Position numbers and translations under genes: made by a program. From the NCBI GenBank assembly GCA_027604005.1, contig JADGJT010000542.1:1-12464 (forward strand): a stretch of DNA of 12,464 nt. Reading direction: 5' to 3'. The notes below the pieces were generated by a model. It was not told the origin of the DNA and did no database searches. It saw only the letters and a program-made list of their open reading frames with translations. Positions 1-8,600 of the stretch are shown here, one piece after another; the stretch's first letter is position 1; each line of letters begins with the position of its first letter. The stretch comes from Dinochytrium kinnereticum (taxonomy: Eukaryota; Chytridiomycota; Chytridiomycetes; Chytridiales; Chytridiaceae).

Positions 1-926
1 AGTTCTAATTCCAGCCGTTGCTGGTTGGAAATCCTCCTTTCCATATCCTGGAAGATTCACAAGACTGTGCCATTTAATGTCCTAAACCATTGATAATAGT
101 AAATATATTGCCCAGTCTCTTGCCATTAAAAAGAAAAGATACAAACCCCAATCTCTTTCCTGGTTTGCGTTGAAAAGTTAGTTGACTCTGATACTCCAGT
201 TATAATGTAAAGTCGGATCCGCTGCTCCTTGATGGTTCTCTCCACATACTCATTCTCTCGAATCAAACCAGATATATCATACCCTGTCTCTTCCAAAACC
301 TGTTTTTTATTTTTTTATTTTATCATAATATATAAGCGTTCGAAATCCGTATAAAGATGTAAACCACAGAATAATTACCTCGCGGACGGCGCACTCAATT
401 TCCTTTTCATCCTTGTTAATCTTTCCTTTGGGAAAGCCCCAGCCTGAATTTGATTTCCATCCTCGAACAAGCAACACCTAATACAGAGCAAATTGTTTAA
501 AAAAGTTGGCAGATGATTGATTACCCACTTTTGCCATGTCCCTGCTCAAGATAATAGCTCCACAAACAGGGACTCGAACTTTATACTCCATAAAGGTCTG
601 AAAGCCAGCCTCATGGTTATGGGCCCATTCAACAAGTAAGGGGCAATGTTTAAAGAACAGTGCGCTGAAGTTCTTGAGGGAGTAGGAAGGCAGCCTGGGA
701 CACTCCTCGCGGACGAAGTCCTCATAGAACCAGTGTGCCTGTTCTATCTGAAAGCAAATGCGCTCAATCGAAGAGAGCTCCTCGTCCGGCACGTTGATGA
801 TAAACCGGCTGATTTAGTCGATGATGACGGATTAGAATGCGGGTCCCATTGGAAAGTTGTTTATCTTCCAGCTTGCCTTTGGAGGTCATCCAGAACGTCC
901 TCAAAGGACATTCCTCGAAAGCTCAT
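1..926 (-). CDS. DCP2: mRNA-decapping enzyme subunit 2 (Nudix hydrolase), 3' end missing
   Basis: DCP2 removes the 5' m7G cap of mRNA in the cytoplasm, committing it to 5'-3' decay; it works with Dcp1. Exons on the minus strand: 926-877, 808-529, 477-379, 299-147 and 81-1; introns of 68, 51, 79 and 65 nt. The 221 residues present are in frame up to the window edge. Residues 7-100 form the N-terminal regulatory domain ([25 protein letters not shown], with the cap-stacking Trp at 43 and Asp at 47). The Nudix box spans residues 128-150 (G-x5-E-x7-REVLEETGY) with all acidic metal ligands kept. I chose the first ATG (926) over the in-frame ATG at 911 because the resulting N-terminus (MSF, Phe8, VLDDL at 11-15) aligns without gaps with fission-yeast Dcp2 as I remember it. 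Intron 1 has a GC donor. The rest of the catalytic domain's C-terminal helix and the low-complexity tail lie outside the window. Identity is very secure; exon borders are hand-derived. Confidence 0.95.
809..876 (-). other. DCP2: GC-AG intron 1 of DCP2
   Basis: This 68-nt intron starts CCAAAG|GCAAGC and ends AATCAG|CCGG. Using it joins VLDDLQ to SRFIIN with the Ser codon split AG|C, which restores the most conserved N-terminal motif of DCP2. Reading straight through meets an in-frame TAA at 816-814 just before the ISRF coding sequence. No GT donor in the area gives the same result. GC donors are a known minor class and are usually flanked, as here, by a strong AG|GCAAG context. Confidence 0.85.
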
Positions 927-1142
927 CGCCGTCAAAAATCACACAAAAATTTCCATTAGGGCTACTGGTGAGCTTTACATGTTTGGGAATGCGAATTATA
1001 ATGGAGGACTCGACCTTTGCACGAGTGCGTTAACTCTGGATGGCCTGCAACATGCGAGTGAGCTAGAGAAAGCTGGGATGATTTTTTTCAAGACATCATA
1101 TTGGACTGCTGGTTAAAGTCAAGAACAACCTGACAGCGTTAA
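927..1142. promoter_or_regulatory. divergent promoter region between DCP2 and the acyltransferase
   Basis: These 216 bp separate the start codons of two genes read in opposite directions, so both promoters and both 5' leaders should lie here. A TATAAT string sits at 997-1002, about 140 bp before the acyltransferase ATG; it is only a weak TATA candidate. The plus strand has an open frame through most of the stretch (to 1116), but it starts inside the antisense of DCP2 and its product resembles nothing I know, so I do not call it a gene. Confidence 0.5.
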
Positions 1143-2576
1143 ATGGATGCTGTAAAAAGAAATTTGCTCACCAAGCCGCATTCATCCATCATGGCTTTCG
1201 TCCGACACCCCCCCGAAGTCATTCGGATTGAAAACAGTGGGGATGAAGCACAGCATACCACCTTACAGCTGTCTCCCATGGATCTTTTCCTCAGCGCCTT
1301 CCCGCTTTCACTCCTCTACATCTTTCCTTCAGCACCAGAAGGTCAGAGCTACAACATGGACAAGATGAAAGAGGCTCTTTCTGCAGCCTTGAGGCTTTAT
1401 CCTTTCCTCTCAGGACGATTTGCTGAAATGAATGACCCGTCTGGTCCCCCCTCTGATAGAGTCATCATGAACAATCAGGGGGCTCGCTTCATATCGGCGA
1501 CCTGGCAGGACGCTACAGTTGATAATCTTGTCCCTCGCGGGCCAGTCCGGGATATGTCAAGGCTGTCGCCGGACCTCATGCCTCCACCCTCACCAGCAGG
1601 AGAGCTCCTTTCCATTCAGTGCACGATTCTGGGATGCCGGGGTCTGGTTCTTGGAATAGAGACAAGCCATGCTCTTTTGGACGGAGAGGGTATTTTTCGC
1701 TTCGTGGACGTGCTTTCGAGATGCTACCGAGGTTTTGAAGGTTTTCCTGTCCTGGAACACGATCGCTCCAGGCTCTTCCCGAAGGAGAACATGGTCTCCT
1801 CTTTCGAGCACTCAGAGTATTCTGTCAAGCCCACCTCTTCCTCCAACTTCATCAGCACTTTTACCATGCCTCCATGTAGCCACAAAGTTTTTCACGCTTC
1901 CAAAGAGCTTTTGGTTATTCTGAAAAATGCAGGCTCGCGGTATATTTCGAATCAAGACGTGGACACCGCGAGCTTTGTGAGCACCTTGGACTGCTTACAA
2001 GCACATGTCCTTTCATTAATAACGATCGCTCGAGGGATAACTCCCAATAACAATCCGATCCACCTGAACACAGGTATTAACGGGCGAAAGCGGTTGGAGC
2101 CTGCACTTTCCTCCTGGTTCTCGGGAAACGCCGTGTTCAACACGCTCTCCACCCATTTTCCTCAGCACCTTTGCGATTATCTTTTAAATCCCGCCCTTTC
2201 CCTCTCGTTGACGGCCCAAAAAATTCGATGCGCCATTCGCCAGATGTCTAATGAATATCTTGAGGATGCCGTATGTCTTGCTTCTTCCACCCCAGGTGGC
2301 CCTTCGAACCTTACTTTGCGAGCCAAGTATTTTATGGGAAGTGATCTCCTAATTACTTCTTGGGCCGGAATGGGGTTGAGGGATGCGGACTTTGGCTTTG
2401 GGCAGCCACGACACGCTGGCCCGCGATACCTTAAAGAAGCAGATGGATTTGCTGTCTTTGCAGACTCTGAGGCAGGAACGGCTGGAAGTATTGATATCAT
2501 CCTCAGTCTTCGTTCTGAACACATGGCTGCATTTGAGAAGCTCTGGCTTGAGCCTTGGTCTGACCGTTTTGTATAG
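1143..2576 (+). CDS. BAHD/transferase-family acyltransferase, substrate unknown
   Basis: A single open frame of 477 residues belongs to the plant/fungal BAHD-like transferase family (PF02458 type), cytosolic enzymes that move an acyl group from acyl-CoA to an alcohol or amine. Hallmarks seen: an LSPMDL N-terminal motif (43-48), LYPFLSGR (85-92), the catalytic HxxxD as HALLDG (His176, Asp180), a GRKRLEP segment, FSGNAVFNT at the channel, and the structural DFGFG (416-420), close to the canonical DFGWG. Length is normal for the family (about 430-480). There is no signal peptide or membrane helix. The ATG at 1143 has T at -3, whereas an in-frame ATG at 1191 (giving 461 residues, MAFVRHPP) has A at -3 and G at +4 and may be the true start. 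It is the only intronless gene here and sits between housekeeping genes; it looks like an accessory or secondary-metabolism enzyme. The acyl donor and acceptor cannot be read from sequence. Confidence 0.88.
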   Translation: MDAVKRNLLTKPHSSIMAFVRHPPEVIRIENSGDEAQHTTLQLSPMDLFLSAFPLSLLYIFPSAPEGQSYNMDKMKEALSAALRLYPFLSGRFAEMNDPSGPPSDRVIMNNQGARFISATWQDATVDNLVPRGPVRDMSRLSPDLMPPPSPAGELLSIQCTILGCRGLVLGIETSHALLDGEGIFRFVDVLSRCYRGFEGFPVLEHDRSRLFPKENMVSSFEHSEYSVKPTSSSNFISTFTMPPCSHKVFHASKELLVILKNAGSRYISNQDVDTASFVSTLDCLQAHVLSLITIARGITPNNNPIHLNTGINGRKRLEPALSSWFSGNAVFNTLSTHFPQHLCDYLLNPALSLSLTAQKIRCAIRQMSNEYLEDAVCLASSTPGGPSNLTLRAKYFMGSDLLITSWAGMGLRDADFGFGQPRHAGPRYLKEADGFAVFADSEAGTAGSIDIILSLRSEHMAAFEKLWLEPWSDRFV

Positions 2577-2874
2577 ACCTGCGTTCCACCTTTTATCACT
2601 TCTACACCACAGTAATCTTCAATAATATGACTCCGTTTATCTGGTACGATCTGATTATTGCATTTTCAGCGGACCCCTACAAATATAGCACGTCTAGTTG
2701 ACGGCGTCAGGCATGACACAGGAAAGGTTTACAAAAAGTGTGAAGGGGATCTGATCGACGAGAAAGCTGCTTGCTGCTACTTTGCAATGCTCCCTGGGAT
2801 CGAAGGGTCGCTGACTATCTCATGCAGCCCTTTGGTGTGACAACAGCGATACCTTGACCTCAATTTCGACAAAC
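2577..2874. other. intergenic region, acyltransferase 3' end to IST1 5' leader
   Basis: These 298 bp hold the 3' UTR of the acyltransferase and the promoter and 5' leader of IST1. No canonical AATAAA is present; AATAAT at 2622-2627 is the nearest A/T-rich candidate for 3'-end formation. A 60-codon open frame at 2658-2840 has no recognisable motif and is treated as chance. I see no repeat or hairpin that stands out. Confidence 0.5.
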
Positions 2875-4091
2875 ATGGGTTTCAACCCAACGAAAACCAA
2901 GGTGTGGCCTTGTCTCTGAAGTTACTCAGTGCTTCGGGCTAATGTATGGAAAAGGTCCAGTTGAAGCTTGCCGTAAACAGGCTCAAGTTATTGCAGCAAA
3001 AGAAGACCGCGGGAAACTCAGCTGCCCGCCGGGATATCGCTCAGCTTTTGGAGAACCACAAGGATGACAGTGCGCGAGTGAGGGTACATACCAATTGGCA
3101 ATTTCCTTCTCTAAAATGATATAATTATATGTTACTTCTACTGCTCTCATGCTAAAAAGGTGGAGCATATCATTCGCGAGGATTTTACGATTGAGGCAAT
3201 GGAGATTTTGGAATTATACTGCGAGATGCTGCTGGCACGGTTCGGATTATTGGAAGAAATGAGGCATTGCGATCCATCAATAGCAGAGGCAGTAAATACT
3301 ATTATTTATGCCGCGCCGCGCTGTGAGGTTAAGGAGCTTCTACAAGTAGACCTATGGTTTTCCGCACGTTCTTAACAATTCTCAAGGTTAGGGATCAGTT
3401 TATCGGCAAGTTTGGAAAAGACTTCGGTCTTGCAGCTATCGAAAACATTAATGATGTTGTTAACTCAAGGGTACTATTCATTTAGATTTTTTTTCTTTTT
3501 TCTTACTTATAGAAAGATTGTTCATAAGTTACGGGTCCAAACACCGGATCCATTGCTAGTGGACCAATATCTTAAAACGATTGCAAAGGCTTTCAATGTA
3601 GAGTGGGAAGGTGGTGCCATGGAAGAAGCGAACTTACTTGAGTAATTTCTATTTTGGACAATAATTTAGCCCTAACTTTCCTCCAGTCCTTTGCCAGAGC
3701 CCACGTCCATTCCAGATATTTCTTTCAACCTACCGCAGCAGTTTCCATCTGGAAATGGCCTGCCGTTTCAAACGGATGCTTTTTCTGGTATTAATGCAGC
3801 CCCGCCCTCGGCGAAAACTGACGTAAGGTTTTTAAAACACCCTAAAATCTGTATTCTTCGTGTTGATTGCTTATGAACTGCCTCCCTTTTGCTCACCCTT
3901 ATTTTGAAGAAGGCCTTATCGAAAGCAAGCGTTCTACCAGACCTGCCAACACCTCCCACTCAAGCCCCGACTCAGCCACCCGCCGATAACAATGATTTTG
4001 ATGAATTGACCAAACGTCTGTGTTTCTGCACTTGCTCCGTGTTGACTAACCGCATCTATCAGGTTTCGAAGCGTTGAAGCGACGAAAATAG
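2875..4091 (+). CDS. IST1: IST1, ESCRT-III-associated regulator of Vps4
   Basis: IST1 binds the ESCRT-III subunit Did2 and the AAA ATPase Vps4, tuning ESCRT disassembly during multivesicular-body sorting at endosomes. Exons: 2875-2901, 2955-3083, 3160-3345, 3387-3470, 3517-3641, 3687-3822, 3910-4015 and 4063-4091, giving 273 residues; introns are 53, 76, 41, 46, 45, 87 and 47 nt. Every junction restores a conserved segment: MGFNPTKTK joins VQLKLAVNRLKLLQQKK, then RVR|VEHIIRED, ELLQ|VRDQF, NSR|IVHKL, and the last intron completes DFDELTK|RFEALKRRK. Residues 1-180 form the ESCRT-III-like helical domain, with the signature EAMEILELYCEMLLARFGL. About 190-255 is a Pro-rich linker. Residues 258-273 are a C-terminal MIM1 motif (L262-xx-RF-xx-LK) for the Vps4 MIT domain. 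The ATG at 2875 has A at -3 and G at +4. The acceptor of intron 6 could instead be 3 nt downstream (tandem AAG AAG), dropping one Lys. Gene identity is secure. Confidence 0.93.
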
Positions 4092-4244
4092 TTATGTACC
4101 TTGTGTATGTAAATAAAAAACGAAGAAAGAGTGCATGATTGATGAGATGTTAATACTAGTGATTGAAATATACTAAAATGTCGGAAACCCCTCAGAGGCC
4201 TTTTCGTTAAGCTCGTTTTACACTCTCTGTCCTCAAAATTTACC
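4092..4244 (+). other. IST1 3' UTR and promoter of the polyprenol reductase gene
   Basis: Only 153 bp separate two genes in the same direction, so the IST1 terminator region and the next promoter are packed together. An AATAAA signal lies near the left end, and the ATG at 4245 has A at -3 (TTTACC before it). No TATA box is convincing. Confidence 0.5.
4112..4117 (+). terminator. candidate polyadenylation signal of IST1
   Basis: A canonical AATAAA lies 21 bp after the IST1 stop codon, within an A-rich stretch. The position is closer to the stop than usual but normal for compact fungal genes. Transcript 3' ends would confirm it. Confidence 0.45.
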
Positions 4245-5240
4245 ATGCAAATATTGCAAGTCCAAGTGATCTGGGCCTGTCGAGCATTCTATCTGGCAGG
4301 CACATTTGCTGTCTTGATAGCACGCCTCGTCCCATCGAAGCTCACAGGCTCACTGTATCGCTACGGCAAAACTATCGAAGAAAACGAAAAACAACAAGCC
4401 ACCAACACTCTGCTAAACCAAATCGAGATCTTGAATTCAAAGCTGACCGTACCCAAAAGCTTCTTCACGCAATTCTACTTCGTCGGATTTGTTTGGTCAA
4501 CCATTTATCTTGCGTGCATTCTCCTCATCCATCCAAACCAATGGCCAGTCAAACCTGATGATCCAATCTTCAACCCTACGCCACTAGATCCAGTTCTTTG
4601 CGTAGTGATGATGAATATCCAAACTCTTCGACGTCTATTGGAATGCTTGATGTGGATATCCCGGAACCCTTCCTCGGCACGAATGCATCTCGTCCATTAC
4701 ATTATTGGATTTGCATTTTACATTATTACACCTATCGCCGTTTCTTGTGAAGGCTCGAACGAAATAGCTTTCCTATACAGTGGGTCGTCATGTTTTTTCT
4801 TCCAACTTTAGTGATCAAACCTTCCAGACTCCACTTCAAGTCTGTCAGACCATATATCACCTCGCCACATCATTGCGATCCTTCTGTTTACATATGGCTC
4901 TGTGGAGCAATGTCTCGCCCATAAAACTTTGGCAGGGCTGAGACGGAACAAAGCAAAAGTCGATCAAGATTCCGCTCAACCCCATTATAAGCTGCCCACA
5001 GACAGGTGGTTCCTCGTAATGGCATGCCCTCATTACCTTTTCGAATTCGTGATATATTCGGCAATGTTTATTGCCTGCTTGAAGGATCCTGCGTCGCCCC
5101 CTCTGACCATTCTTTGTATCCTGATTTGGATCTTGGTCGAACTCGGGGTGATAGCAGACGCTAATCGCGAATGGTACATCAAAAAGTTCCCCAAAAGAGT
5201 CCCAGCAAAATGGTATAGGATGATACCCTTCGTCTGGTGA
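4245..5240 (+). CDS. DFG10: polyprenol reductase (SRD5A3/Dfg10 family)
   Basis: This family reduces the alpha-isoprene unit of polyprenol to form dolichol in the ER membrane, the lipid carrier for N-glycan assembly. Exons 4245-4779 and 4828-5240 give 315 residues, matching the usual length of about 250-320. Seen in the product: an N-terminal membrane helix (about 7-29), VPKSFFTQFYFVGF (69-82), LRRLLECL (128-135), MHLVHYIIGFAFY (147-159), LAGLRRNKAKV (213-223), the CPHYLFE segment (245-251), two further hydrophobic helices, and the C-terminal WYRMIPFVW, which fits the family's ending in a Pro-Phe pair. These match human SRD5A3 landmarks in order. The 48-nt intron (4780-4827) is needed because exon 1 runs into a TAG at 4809; the donor A|GTGGGT and acceptor TTCCAG are the best frame-keeping pair, in a poorly conserved loop, so the exact junction could differ. 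Related steroid 5-alpha-reductases share the fold but lack this set of motifs. Confidence 0.88.
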
Positions 5241-5308
5241 ATAGAAGAGAGGAAAAAAAAAATGATGCCACAGCTTTACTTGAAACTAAAAGCAAAATAC
5301 ATATACAA
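5241..5308. other. 68-bp convergent gap between DFG10 and VPS10 stop codons
   Basis: Both neighbouring genes end here, one from each side. An A-run (9-10 A) follows the plus-strand stop. Neither strand shows AATAAA. Given the size, the two 3' UTRs very probably overlap into the opposing gene. Confidence 0.5.
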
Positions 5309-5656
5309 TTAATAGTCATCCAAATCCATCAACGCTGGATCATTATCAATCTCGTCATCAAGCGCCGTAGCAACGTTCCGCACCGGTGAATACCCGGCGT
5401 GACGGTTGGAACGCATTCGAACCCAATCGTAAAGTCCACGACATTTAGATACAACAAGCTCCGCAAACTCTGTTGCGAAGACTAAGCCAGTACGCAAAAC
5501 CTGACCCACCCGTTCTGCCCAATGAGCTGGAGCAGAATTGCTTCCAGAGTCAACAGGAAGTCGAATCCTGCCGCCGCGGTAGTGCCAGACGAGCGCGTAG
5601 GTAATGGCAGCAGGGATACCAACTGACAAAAGAATGATACCAAACCACCCGAATGC
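5309..5656 (-). other. VPS10: transmembrane helix and cytoplasmic tail of VPS10
   Basis: About 23 apolar residues (from AFGWFGII to ITYALVW, nt 5656-5588) form the only membrane helix in the visible protein. They are followed by HYRGGR, a positive stop-transfer cluster. The tail of about 92 residues contains YSPV (a YxxPhi-type motif) and ends in an acidic stretch, ALDDEIDNDPALMDLDDY. Tail motifs of this kind bind adaptors or retromer in other members of the family; which of these works here is inference. Confidence 0.8.
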
Positions 5657-8600
5657 CGAGATTTTCGAAGCTGAAGTAAGATATTTAAGAGATGGTTGTT
5701 ATTTGAACTGGGAATGAATAAGGTGACAGAAAACTTACCACAGTATTCTGATTGGCCCTTGTCGAGAGTTAGACCTCCCTGGCATTTTGTCTTCTTATGT
5801 TTTCGATATCCGGTAGTAAACATTTTCAAACCATTGATGCATGTTGGAGCAGGAATAGCAATGCTACTGTCTTCCCAAGCACATCCACCCGTAGAGTTTT
5901 TCATAAATCCAGTATCACATTCGAAGTCATCCGCCGTACAAGCGCAAGACTTCTTAACAATTTGTGGAGTTTCAAAAAACTCTCCAATCTTGCAATGCCT
6001 ATTGGCCTTCCTTCGATAGTAATTTTTCTATTGTTTTTGAAAAGCAAGTATAAAGTTAAAGGAATGAATAAAAATAAAGAGGACAGCAAACAAAGAAAGA
6101 AATATGTACAAGCTAAGGAAGAAAACGAATACATGAAAGACATAACTACCTGCTCGCCGAAAATACACTTCTCATCTCCAGACGCCTCTCCTGTGGGACT
6201 CCAACTCTCGAAATCACTAACATCCTCTCGATCTTTCTCAAACTTGCAGTTCTGCTCCCAAACATTTTCAAAATCAAGATGAATTGAAATCACTGATCCA
6301 TCCGAATTGCCACCTTTGATGGATCCAAAGACTACAAAGGTTGAGGTCGATCCGTAGGGCTCCGAAATGATGTTTGAAACCCTCAATTTTCCTCCGTCGA
6401 GCTTATCCGAGATGCTTAGGGTCCTTACAGAGTTTCCTTGGTCCAATGTGTACTTAATCTCGTCAGTGGGTCCCTCATCGTATACCATAACAATCACCCC
6501 GCCACGATCACCAATCTCAATCATGTACGCCTCTTTCGTAACCTCTTTCCAAGTTCTTCCCGCATCCCGAGTTATAAAGGTATCGCCATCGGTATACTTA
6601 GACAAGTATCTGTCCACATTCCCAACGCCCATCATCAAGCCAACAGCGGATTTTGACGAAAAGAGGTCATTCTTATCTCGTCTCTCCGTAAAATGATGGA
6701 GGTTCAAACGACAGTTGTTTTCGCAGTTGTAGGAATTGCCGTTCGAATCTCGTTCGGGCGGTGTTAGAGCCTGCCATCGAGCCCCGTCATTATAAGTAAT
6801 TAAGGTCTCAATCTTCTTTGTGCCAGTCATATGAACATCAAGAGGATTTGCCACAACATTTGTTATGGCGATGCCGTCGATAGCCAGCATTTTCTCAAAA
6901 TCAACATATCTATTAGCGTATCAGAATTAGAGGGGGGAAGCATAAGATCAATATCATACCCAGCATGGTCTTGATTCACATTTTTCTGAACAATCTCAAA
7001 ATCGACACCTTCGCCATTACTTTTGTATAATGTTCCATACTCCTCGTCCTTCTTCCGGCTGGTGAAAACCTCTAGGAAAATAGATCCAGTTCCAGACTCT
7101 AGGAGAGTATATCCTGTTTCAAGGACATTCGAGTCGTCTTGAAACACTCCTCGCTTCCAATTGATACCATCTAGAGTGACCATTAAATGTAACTCAGACT
7201 TCTCAGGGTTGCCCTAAAAAACTTTTAATCTAGTCAAATAGCATTTCTACATACCACTGCGGCAACCATATACTCGTATGAGATCGCAAACCCGACAACA
7301 TCCGGAAACACTCGCTCCCATGTCCTTCCAAGGTCCTTACTCATAAATAGAGCAGGATGATCCTTTCGGTCCATATGGCGCTGATTCCCAGATTCCACTT
7401 CAAAGGCCCGGCAAAAGATCTCGTCTTTCAGCGGCTTAAAATCTTTGTCCCTAGCCCATATACACTTCTGAGAGTACTTCCGGATCTCAGACCAAGATCC
7501 TCCAGTGTCACGTGAAACATAGGAAACTGCCCTGCAGTTGTTCTCGCCGGGTCCACAGTCGCTCTGTCCAGTATATATCAGGTACTTTGATTCGTCGGGA
7601 TGAATAGAAAACAAATCCGCCCCAACAATGTTAGGTGGAGATGGGGTTTCGAATGAGTGAAACGAGGCGCCATTATCCTCGGTTTTGAAGTGCTTTTTGT
7701 CCGTCGTGAAAAAGAATGCACGCGACCCACGGAATTGGTCCTGAACGATTCGGACAATCTTTGTTTCCTTCATCTCGTTGGGCCGATCCCAACTCATCCC
7801 AGAATCTTTAGAGACCCAAACTTGACCCGATGCATCTAAAATAACAGCGGTCTTGGTCCTATTGAAGTAGAAGTAGTCTTCAAGCTTTTCCTTGAACTTG
7901 GACGATGATACTTTGACTTCCTGAGGGCCCTTTGACGCCTCCCCACAAACCCGCTCAACGGTTTTCTCCAGATTCAGACCGCCTTTGCAGGATGAAAGGG
8001 GAATCTTCCTATAGCCCGAGGATCCTTGGTACTTCGTCCCAGCTTTACAGTTCGCTGGTTGCAGAGGATCTGATGATAGAAGGACGCATTCCTTTGAGTC
8101 GTCATCAAACCAGAAGTTGTAATCACTGCACAACAATGAGTGTTAGAAATCCTTGTAAGCATATTTGTTACAGACCATTCGAAGTCATCCTTAGTGCATT
8201 CGCAAACAGTACTATCTTGAGTTAAATCTTCAAACTCCTTCCCAATTAGGCAGTTTGCACCCTCCTTCCTCCTTAAAAACTTTGTTCTCTTCCCCATAAA
8301 ACACCTATCCTTATCCTCGTCACCCAAAGGGCTCCACCATGAGAAGTCGGAACTACTCGAAGATGGTTTATCACACATGCGAGAAAGTGTCTTATCAAAG
8401 TCTAAACCATAGGCAGTCATCTTCAAATCGCTCTTCTCTAACTCAGAGAAGCCGAGAATAAGGAACTTAAGAGAAGTACTGTCCGGGAGAGTAAGAATCG
8501 AGTGGACCATAATGGGATCACTAGCAAAAGTTACTTCAGACCATGTCGTTCCGTAATCGTAAGAATAGAGCACTGTGTCGGTTGAAGTCTTGTCGCTAGC

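Noticed and set aside
646..1116. 156-codon open frame on the plus strand
   Set aside because: It lies largely antisense to DCP2 exons 1 and 2, needs a start inside that gene, and its product shows no family motif or membrane or repeat pattern.
2658..2840. 60-codon open frame between the acyltransferase and IST1
   Set aside because: Short, no recognisable motif, and located where the IST1 leader and promoter are expected. It does not splice in frame to IST1 with any clear donor.
2941..2955. ATG codons just before the VQLKLAVNR segment of IST1, as possible starts
   Set aside because: One (2946) is in frame, but it lies inside a 53-nt sequence with good splice signals and a GCTAAT branch site. 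Removing it joins MGFNPTKTK to the conserved domain, matching the usual N-terminus of the family.
5797..6282. 161-codon plus-strand open frame opposite VPS10 domain 3
   Set aside because: It is antisense to well-supported VPS10 exons and an intron; the product has no recognisable features.
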